A stretch of DNA of 10,355 nucleotides, taken from assembly GCA_947478535.1 (NCBI GenBank), contig CANJXD010000170.1, forward strand, positions 1-10,355, in the 5' to 3' direction. Below the pieces are notes generated by a model. It saw nothing but the letters and a program-made list of their open reading frames with translations. It did not search any database and was not told where the DNA came from. This document shows, in pieces, positions 6,363 through 10,355 of the stretch; position 1 is the first letter of the stretch; each line of letters starts with the position of its first letter. Origin of the DNA: Acetobacteraceae bacterium. Lineage in GTDB: Bacteria; Pseudomonadota; Alphaproteobacteria; Acetobacterales; Acetobacteraceae. The position numbers and the translations under genes are program-made.

Positions 6363-7208
6363 CTACACGCTGGTCCAGCGCAGGATGATATCCCGCAGGT
6401 CGGCGGCGCGGTTTTCCAGGGTCAGCGTGTGGCCTTCGGGTTCGTGCAGCGTGTCCAGCGCCGCGCCGGGGATCAGCGCCTGCACGGCGGGGCCCTGGCG
6501 GCCGATGGTGCGGTCTTCCTCCGGTGTGGCGATTTCCAGCACCAGCGTGGGCGCGCGGATCAGCCGGTATTCGGCACCGAGGTCATAGGCGAAGTTCGCC
6601 CGATACAGCCCCGCCGTGCCGCCGCATTGCAGTTCATCCAGCGCCAGCAGCCGCGCCGCGTCCCGCATGGCGGGGGAGGCGCCTTCGGCGACCAGGGCGC
6701 GGTCCCACCAGATGGCGGTCATCCGCTGCCAGGCGGCGGACCAATCCACCAGCGCCGCGACCTCCCCCGATTTCGGCGTGACGTAGTCCTTCACGATGTC
6801 GAGGATGGTGGCGTTCCGCTTTTCCCGGTCCGGGATCAGGCTGTGGCTCTGCCCGGCCAGGATGATGCGGCCGACGCGGTCCGGCCAGCGCACGGCCATG
6901 GCGGTGGCGATCTTGTTGCCGGTGTGCAGGCCGTAGATGTCACAGCGCTCGATCCCCAGCGCATCCAGCAGCGTGATGAAGCAGCCCGCGATCGCCTCGA
7001 TGCTGGCGCCCGCCGGCAGCGGGTCCGACATGCCGAAGCCTGGTGTGTCCGGCGCGATCACGTCCCGCCCCGGCGCCAGCAGGCTCGCGAGGGGGACATA
7101 CATGCGCGATGACCGGCCGGAGGAGCCGAGCAGCAGCAGCGGTTTCCCGCTTCCCTCGCGGCAGTAATGCACCTGGCCGAGCGCGGTGCTGACATAGCCC
7201 CGGGGCAT
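6363..7208 (-). CDS. Alpha/beta-fold hydrolase with His in the nucleophile position
   Basis: An alpha/beta hydrolase fold protein of 281 residues, cytoplasmic by sequence. Seen: strand and oxyanion-loop region LLLLGSSGRSSRMY (24-37), the block VIAPDTPGFGMSDPLP (50-65), the nucleophile elbow IYGLHTGNKIA (91-101) and the late HEPEGHTLTLENR with H260 as the catalytic base. The elbow is normally GxSxG; here it is G93-L-H95-T-G97, so the serine is absent. From memory, a branch of this superfamily carries G-x-H-T-G at this site, so it is likely a family trait and not a new mutation. The acid is probably among E225-D232. Substrate is unknown; ester, C-C bond or enol-lactone chemistry cannot be decided. 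It starts 14 bp after the racemase-like gene and has a purine-rich GAAGGGAAAA before the ATG. Confidence 0.85.
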   Translation of the reverse strand: MPRGYVSTALGQVHYCREGSGKPLLLLGSSGRSSRMYVPLASLLAPGRDVIAPDTPGFGMSDPLPAGASIEAIAGCFITLLDALGIERCDIYGLHTGNKIATAMAVRWPDRVGRIILAGQSHSLIPDREKRNATILDIVKDYVTPKSGEVAALVDWSAAWQRMTAIWWDRALVAEGASPAMRDAARLLALDELQCGGTAGLYRANFAYDLGAEYRLIRAPTLVLEIATPEEDRTIGRQGPAVQALIPGAALDTLHEPEGHTLTLENRAADLRDIILRWTSV

Positions 7209-7222
7209 GGGTTTTCCTTCCC

Positions 7223-8014
7223 TCAGCCGAGACGGGAGACGAAAAGATCGATCGTCTCCTTCGGCGGTTTCGCATGGTGCCAGCGGCGGCCGACGCCGAG
7301 CCCGGTGCGCTGGCGCAGCTTCACCATCATCTCCGCCTGCGCGATCGGGATGCCGATGCCATCCAGCACCATGGCGCCATCGATGTCCGTGATGCCGCCG
7401 GCGGTGACAATTTCCGCCAGGATGCCCTCGGCGGGGATGATCGCGTCGGCATGGCCGGCGATGGCGCGGCGCGCCGTGGCGACGAAGCGTTCGAGATAGG
7501 CGTCGGGGTCGGCCAGCAGGCCGATGATCTCCCGCTCATTCAATTCGGGCTCCATCGACAGGATCTGGCCGATGCGGGCGCCGAGGCGATGACGCTCCAG
7601 GCTCATCGTCAGGGACCACAGCAGCGGCTGGTTCAGCGTCACCAGGCTGATGGTGTGGGCGGTGGAACACCCCACCAGCAGCGTCGCCTCCAGCGAGGAG
7701 ATGACGGGGATGTCGACGGCGGCGCGGAGTTCGCGCAGGAACGGCTCGATGTAGGTGCCGATGATGAAGGCGTCATAGCCCTCGCGCTCCGCCCGCACGG
7801 CGTTTCGGAGCAAAGCGGGGCCGAGGGCGGCGAGGAAGATGGCGGGGCAGCCGAACAACTGGGACGGCTGCTGCCCGGCCCAGGTGCCGGGATCGACACC
7901 GCGGATATCGACCTGCGTGCCGGGGTCCGCGACCCGGGCCGCATGGCGTTCCAGGGCTTCGCGATAGGGGCTGGCGCCGGTCATCTCGACCGCGCTCTGG
8001 TACCAGATGCGCAT
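7223..8014 (-). CDS. Asp/Glu/hydantoin racemase superfamily protein lacking the usual cysteines
   Basis: A 263-residue member of the Asp/Glu/hydantoin racemase superfamily. The overall pattern is clear: MRIWYQSAVEMTG start, YDAFIIGTYIEPFLRELR (80-97), DIPVISSLEATLLVGC (101-116), ISLVTLNQP and a late HADAIIPAEGILAEI (188-202). Racemases of this group use two cysteines, in IxCFxD-type and GCAG-type motifs. Here the positions read T87 (IIGTYIEP) and the IIPAEG segment (192-197), so neither catalytic Cys is present. The protein may be a non-racemising isomerase or lyase, or binding-only. ATG 8014 was chosen over an upstream in-frame start because GGAGGA lies just before it and homology begins here. 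It is the first gene of the minus-strand group and divergent from the dehydrogenase gene. Confidence 0.85.
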   Translation of the reverse strand: MRIWYQSAVEMTGASPYREALERHAARVADPGTQVDIRGVDPGTWAGQQPSQLFGCPAIFLAALGPALLRNAVRAEREGYDAFIIGTYIEPFLRELRAAVDIPVISSLEATLLVGCSTAHTISLVTLNQPLLWSLTMSLERHRLGARIGQILSMEPELNEREIIGLLADPDAYLERFVATARRAIAGHADAIIPAEGILAEIVTAGGITDIDGAMVLDGIGIPIAQAEMMVKLRQRTGLGVGRRWHHAKPPKETIDLFVSRLG

Positions 8015-8017
8015 GCT

Positions 8018-8023
8018 TCCTCC
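8018..8023 (-). promoter_or_regulatory. Ribosome binding site fixing the racemase-like start
   Basis: On the minus strand GGGGGGAGGAAGC stands directly before ATG 8014. This strong Shine-Dalgarno supports that start against the in-frame ATG at 8182, which would also run through the control region. Confidence 0.75.
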
Positions 8024-8058
8024 CCCCGAACCCTGCTCCGGTCCCGAAGCGGGAGGCA

Positions 8059-8103
8059 TGGTTCGGCCGGGACAAGGGAAAGTCAACTGTCTGGTTCGGC
8101 CGG
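8059..8103. repeat. 12-bp direct repeat in the control region
   Basis: TGGTTCGGCCGG occurs exactly at 8059-8070 and 8092-8103, 33 bp apart (about three helical turns, so on the same DNA face). The first copy touches the -10 position of the minus-strand promoter candidate, and the second lies just upstream of its -35. This layout would suit a pair of regulator sites. Confidence 0.5.
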
Positions 8104-8171
8104 ATACCCATGGGTTTTTTAGCCCACCCCCACCCCGCCCGCATCCTATCCTCGCCCCGCGTTGACGCTGA

Positions 8172-8191
8172 CAATCTGCCATATCAGATTG
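8172..8191. promoter_or_regulatory. 20-bp dyad, likely operator for the plus-strand genes
   Basis: CAATCTG-CCATAT-CAGATTG is a perfect inverted repeat with 7-bp arms and a 6-bp, A/T-richer centre. It lies 48 bp before the TTG start of the dehydrogenase, just after the TTGACG box, so a bound repressor would block that promoter. The form suits a dimeric regulator such as a GntR-type protein, which is a guess from shape only. Confidence 0.55.
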
Positions 8192-8226
8192 CCGCCCCAG
8201 AACGCGGGCGCGTCCCGTTGAGCCCC

Positions 8227-8232
8227 GGAGGA
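8227..8232 (+). promoter_or_regulatory. Ribosome binding site deciding the TTG start
   Basis: GGAGGA lies 6 bases before TTG 8239 and is the only strong Shine-Dalgarno in this stretch. It favours the TTG over the upstream in-frame ATG at 8110, whose extra 43 codons have no resemblance to a dehydrogenase. Confidence 0.75.
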
Positions 8233-8238
8233 ACCGCC

Positions 8239-9189
8239 TTGAAGCATCGCATCCTGGTCGCGCGGCGCGTGCCTGAAGCCGTCGCCGCGCGCGCGGCGGC
8301 GCAGTTCGAGGCCCTGGTCCCCCAGCAGGATCTGGATGCGGAGGCGGTGATCCGTCTCTGCGCCGAACACGCCATCGAGGGTGTGCTGACCGGCACGCTG
8401 GTGCGGATCACGGCGGCGAATGCGGCCCTGCTGCCGGCCTCGGTCCGCATCATCGCCAACCCCACGGCGGGGACGGACCACATGGATGTCGCGGCGGTGA
8501 AGGCGCGCGGCATCGTCGTGACGAATGCGGCGGATGCGCTGACGGAGTGCACCGCCGACCTCGCGCTGTTCCTGCTGCTCGGCGCCTGCCGGCGTGGCAC
8601 GGAATACGCCACCATCATGCGTGAGGGCTGGCGGCAATCCGTGGGCTTCCCGGATATGCTGGGGCTGAAGATCGGCGGGCGGACGCTTGGCATCATCGGC
8701 ATGGGGCGCATCGGCCGGGCCGTGGCGCGGCGTGCGCAGGCCTTCGGGATGCGGGTGCTGTATCACAACCGCACGCGGCTTGACCCGGCGCTGGAAGCCG
8801 GCGCGACCTACGTCGCCGACCCCCGCGCGATGCTGCCGCAATGCCAGGTGCTGTCGCTGAACCTGCCCGGCGGTGGCGGCACGCTGATGACGCGGGAGAT
8901 GTTCGCGCTGCTGCCTCAGGGCGCCGTCTTCGTGAATACCGCGCGCGGTTCGCTGGTGGATGAAGATGCGCTGGTGGAGGCGCTCGGCAATGGGCAGCTA
9001 TTCGCCGCCGGGCTCGACGTGTTCCGGCGGGAGCCGGACTACGATCTCCGCTTCCGCGACCTGCCGAATGTGTTCCTGACGCCGCATGTCGCCAGCGCCA
9101 CGGTGGAAACGCGCAACGCCATGGGCTTCTGCGCGCTGGACAATATCGCCGCTGTCCTGTCCGGCCAGCCCGCGCTCGATCCGCTGTAG
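8239..9189 (+). CDS. D-2-hydroxyacid dehydrogenase (glycerate/phosphoglycerate dehydrogenase-like)
   Basis: NAD(P)-dependent dehydrogenase that interconverts a D-2-hydroxyacid and a 2-oxoacid. With the TTG start it has 316 residues, the normal size for glycerate dehydrogenase/hydroxypyruvate reductase; it lacks the ACT domain of long SerA proteins. Seen: NPTAGTDHMDVAAVKARGI and TECTADLALFLLL in the catalytic part; the Rossmann motif GIIGMGRIGRAVARR with Gly at 154, 156, 159; and the catalytic triad R236 (NTARGSLVDEDAL), E265 (FRREPD) and H283 (LTPHVASAT). The exact substrate is not clear from sequence; glyoxylate, hydroxypyruvate or another side-chain acid are all possible. TTG with a GGAGGA site is preferred over ATG 8110. 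It is the first plus-strand gene after the divergent control region, followed 50 bp later by the RraA-like gene. Confidence 0.93.
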   Translation: MKHRILVARRVPEAVAARAAAQFEALVPQQDLDAEAVIRLCAEHAIEGVLTGTLVRITAANAALLPASVRIIANPTAGTDHMDVAAVKARGIVVTNAADALTECTADLALFLLLGACRRGTEYATIMREGWRQSVGFPDMLGLKIGGRTLGIIGMGRIGRAVARRAQAFGMRVLYHNRTRLDPALEAGATYVADPRAMLPQCQVLSLNLPGGGGTLMTREMFALLPQGAVFVNTARGSLVDEDALVEALGNGQLFAAGLDVFRREPDYDLRFRDLPNVFLTPHVASATVETRNAMGFCALDNIAAVLSGQPALDPL

Positions 9190-9239
9190 AGCGGCGCCAG
9201 CGCTTCTGTCGTCTGAAAAATCCTGAGGAAACACCCGCC

Positions 9240-9956
9240 ATGTCCCTTTCCGACGCGACCCGCGACAAGCTCCGCAAGGTCAGCACCGCGACCGTCGCCA
9301 CCGCCCTGTTCAAGCGCGGCTTCCGCGGCCAGATGATCCAGGGCGCGCTGCCGCTGCACCCCGTGAAGGACAGCATGGTGGGGGAGGCAGTGACGGTCCG
9401 CTACATCCCGGCGCGGGAGGATCTGAACACGCTCGAGGTGTTCAAGGACCCGAACCACCCGCAGCGCAAGGCGATCGAGCATTGCCCGGCCGGCAAGGTG
9501 CTGGTTTTCGACAGCCGCAGGGATGCGCGCGCGGCCTCCGCCGGCGCGATCCTGGTGGGCCGGCTGAAGGCGCGCGGCGTGGCAGGCGTGGTCACCGATG
9601 GCGGCTTCCGCGACAGCGTGGAGATCGCCGGCCTCGGCATTCCCGCCTATCACACGCGCCCTTCCGCGCCGACGAACCTGACACTGAATCACGCCATCGA
9701 TATCGACGTGCCGATCGGCTGCGGCGATGCGCCGGTGTTTCCCGGCGATATCATCCTGGGCGATGCCGATGGCGTCATCGTCATCCCCGCACATCTGGCC
9801 GAGGAGATCGCGGCCGAGGCGACGGAGATGACGGCCTATGAGGATTTCGCAGCCGAGAAGGTCGCGGAAGGGCGCAGCCTGGTCGGACTCTATCCCGCGA
9901 CGAACCCGGCGAGTATCGAGGAATTCAAGGTCTGGCGCGCCCAACGCGGCCGCTGA
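9240..9956 (+). CDS. RraA-like / HMG-CHA aldolase family protein
   Basis: A 238-residue member of the RraA superfamily (often annotated as RraA-like, dimethylmenaquinone methyltransferase or 4-hydroxy-4-methyl-2-oxoglutarate/4-carboxy-4-hydroxy-2-oxoadipate aldolase). The core is plain: SAGAILVGRLKARGVAGVVT followed by DGGFRD, in which R124 and D125 match the substrate-binding Arg and metal-binding Asp of the aldolase branch, then PIGCGDAPVFPGDIILGDAD and GVIVIP. In a catabolic setting the aldolase or oxaloacetate-decarboxylase role, giving pyruvate from a 4-hydroxy-2-oxo acid, is more likely than RNase E inhibition, but this is inference. It is longer than RraA itself (about 160 residues). 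An AGGAAA site lies about 9 bases before ATG 9240. It sits between the dehydrogenase and the Bug protein gene, apparently one operon. Confidence 0.88.
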   Translation: MSLSDATRDKLRKVSTATVATALFKRGFRGQMIQGALPLHPVKDSMVGEAVTVRYIPAREDLNTLEVFKDPNHPQRKAIEHCPAGKVLVFDSRRDARAASAGAILVGRLKARGVAGVVTDGGFRDSVEIAGLGIPAYHTRPSAPTNLTLNHAIDIDVPIGCGDAPVFPGDIILGDADGVIVIPAHLAEEIAAEATEMTAYEDFAAEKVAEGRSLVGLYPATNPASIEEFKVWRAQRGR

Positions 9957-9982
9957 GACCACACCAGGGAGGACAACGAACA

Positions 9983-10267
9983 ATGAAACGCAGGACGTTG
10001 ATCGGGGCGGGCAGCATGCTCGCCCTGCCAGGGCTGGCGCGCGCGCAGGGCGCCTGGCCGTCCCGGCCGGTGACGATCGTGGTGCCCTTCGCGCCGGGTG
10101 GGCCTTCCGACATCATCGGGCGCCTGACCGCGCAGAACATGCAGCAGGCGCTCGGCCGCCCCTTCGCGGTGGAGAACCGTCCGGGTGCGACCGGGGAGAT
10201 CGGCGCGCGCCAGGTCATCCGCTCCGCCCCCGATGGCCACACGCTGATGCATGCGCCGATCAGCACC
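9983..10267 (+). pseudogene. Bug/TctC-family tripartite tricarboxylate transporter binding protein, 3' truncated
   Basis: Periplasmic solute-binding protein of the Bug family that would feed an organic acid to a TctAB-type permease. GGAGG stands 10 bases before ATG 9983. The signal peptide MKRRTLIGAGSMLALPGLARA has twin Arg, so export could be Sec or Tat. Family blocks are clear: WPSRPVTIVVPFAPGGPSD, then VENRPGATGEIGAR, then APDGHTLMHAPIST. After about residue 95 (nt 10267) the frame reads CSTRRRRSASTRKAP and on to the window end without any Bug feature, whereas intact members have about 320 residues. About 230 residues are thus missing. The break falls where the DNA takes up a different coding frame. 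The 5' half looks healthy, so this is a deletion, rearrangement or assembly misjoin. No TctA or TctB gene is in the window. Confidence 0.85.
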
Positions 10268-10314
10268 TGTTCGACGCGACGACGACGAAGCGCCTCAACC
10301 CGGAAGGCCCCTGA
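10258..10314 (+). pseudogene. 3' end of another, unrecognised coding sequence
   Basis: From the break onward a different frame reads DQHLFDATTTKRLNPEGP and stops at TGA 10312-10314. The mixed composition looks protein-like, unlike the Bug frame here, which becomes Arg/Ser-rich. It appears to be the C-terminal tail of a gene whose 5' part is missing. The family cannot be recognised from 18 residues. Confidence 0.45.
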
Positions 10315-10355
10315 TGCTCGACCGACGCCTGATCCGCTACGCGGACCTGATCCCC
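10314..10355 (+). CDS. Start of a further gene (3' partial)
   Basis: ATG 10314 shares its A with the preceding TGA (TGATG overlap), a typical coupled start, and reads MLDRRLIRYADLIP to the window end. Only 14 residues are seen. The sequence is compatible with a small catabolic enzyme, for example a cupin, but that is a guess. Confidence 0.45.
   Translation, partial: MLDRRLIRYADLIP

Larger units (their letters stand above)
8015..8238. promoter_or_regulatory. Divergent intergenic control region
   Basis: This 224-bp gap between divergent genes should hold both promoters. On the minus strand TTGACT (8086-8081) is a good -35, but the -10 at 17 bp is poor (AACCAT). On the plus strand TTGACG (8162-8167) is a -35 candidate with a weak CAGATT at 17 bp. 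The region carries a 12-bp direct repeat and a 20-bp dyad, listed separately, a small TCCCG-AAG-CGGGA hairpin (8042-8054) and a short T-run (8115-8120). No regulator gene is next to it within the window. Confidence 0.5.

Noticed and set aside
6318..7112. Long plus-strand open frame over the hydrolase gene
   Set aside because: The minus strand encodes a clear alpha/beta hydrolase here; the plus frame is His/Gly/Arg/Gln-rich and without motifs.
8104..8120. Short palindrome ACCCATGGGT followed by a T-run as a terminator or attenuator
   Set aside because: The stem has only four to five pairs with almost no loop, so it is too weak to call. No leader peptide is seen.
7274..8122. Long plus-strand open frame over the racemase-like gene
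   Set aside because: It mirrors the real minus-strand gene and has the typical shadow composition rich in Asp, Gly, Gln and His.

Overview
The window is GC-rich, gene-dense DNA with strong third-position G/C bias, short intergenic gaps and alphaproteobacterial-style protein families. The overall set (short-form phosphatidylserine decarboxylase plus PssA, Ala/Arg-rich LysM protein, diheme cytochrome c, Bug-type binding protein) suggests an Acetobacteraceae member of the Roseomonas kind. That placement is inference from composition and remembered family resemblance, not from a marker gene. No tRNA, rRNA, CRISPR array, transposase or phage gene was seen.

Left part, 1-4883. A LysM/Ig-like envelope protein, cut at its 5' end, runs into the window. 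It converges with and overlaps a small uncharacterised gene on the minus strand. Divergent from that gene is the psd-pssA pair, which makes phosphatidylethanolamine from CDP-diacylglycerol and serine via phosphatidylserine. A hairpin follows, then a secreted diheme cytochrome c, another stem-loop, and a small single-domain protein tyrosine phosphatase.

Middle part, 4870-8014, all minus strand. Reading with transcription, the order is a hydantoin/Asp-Glu racemase-superfamily protein, an alpha/beta-fold hydrolase (14 bp gap), a YbaK-type Cys-tRNA(Pro) deacylase (26 bp gap) and an EamA/DMT transporter (72 bp gap). The racemase lacks both usual cysteines. The hydrolase has His where the nucleophile Ser is expected.

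Right part, 8015-10355. A 224 bp divergent control region carries a 12-bp direct repeat and a 20-bp dyad. Plus-strand genes follow: a TTG-started D-2-hydroxyacid dehydrogenase, an RraA/HMG-CHA-aldolase-like protein and a tripartite-tricarboxylate-transporter (Bug) binding protein. The Bug gene is intact only for about 95 residues. At about 10258-10267 it switches abruptly into another frame that ends as the tail of a different protein, whose stop overlaps the start of a further gene cut by the window end. Together the divergent halves look like an organic-acid uptake and catabolic module, with a deletion, rearrangement or assembly misjoin in its binding-protein gene. Most of the window is ordinary. 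The most notable points are this junction, the two neighbouring enzymes with altered active sites, the divergent control region, and the overlapping convergent gene ends at 1398-1494.
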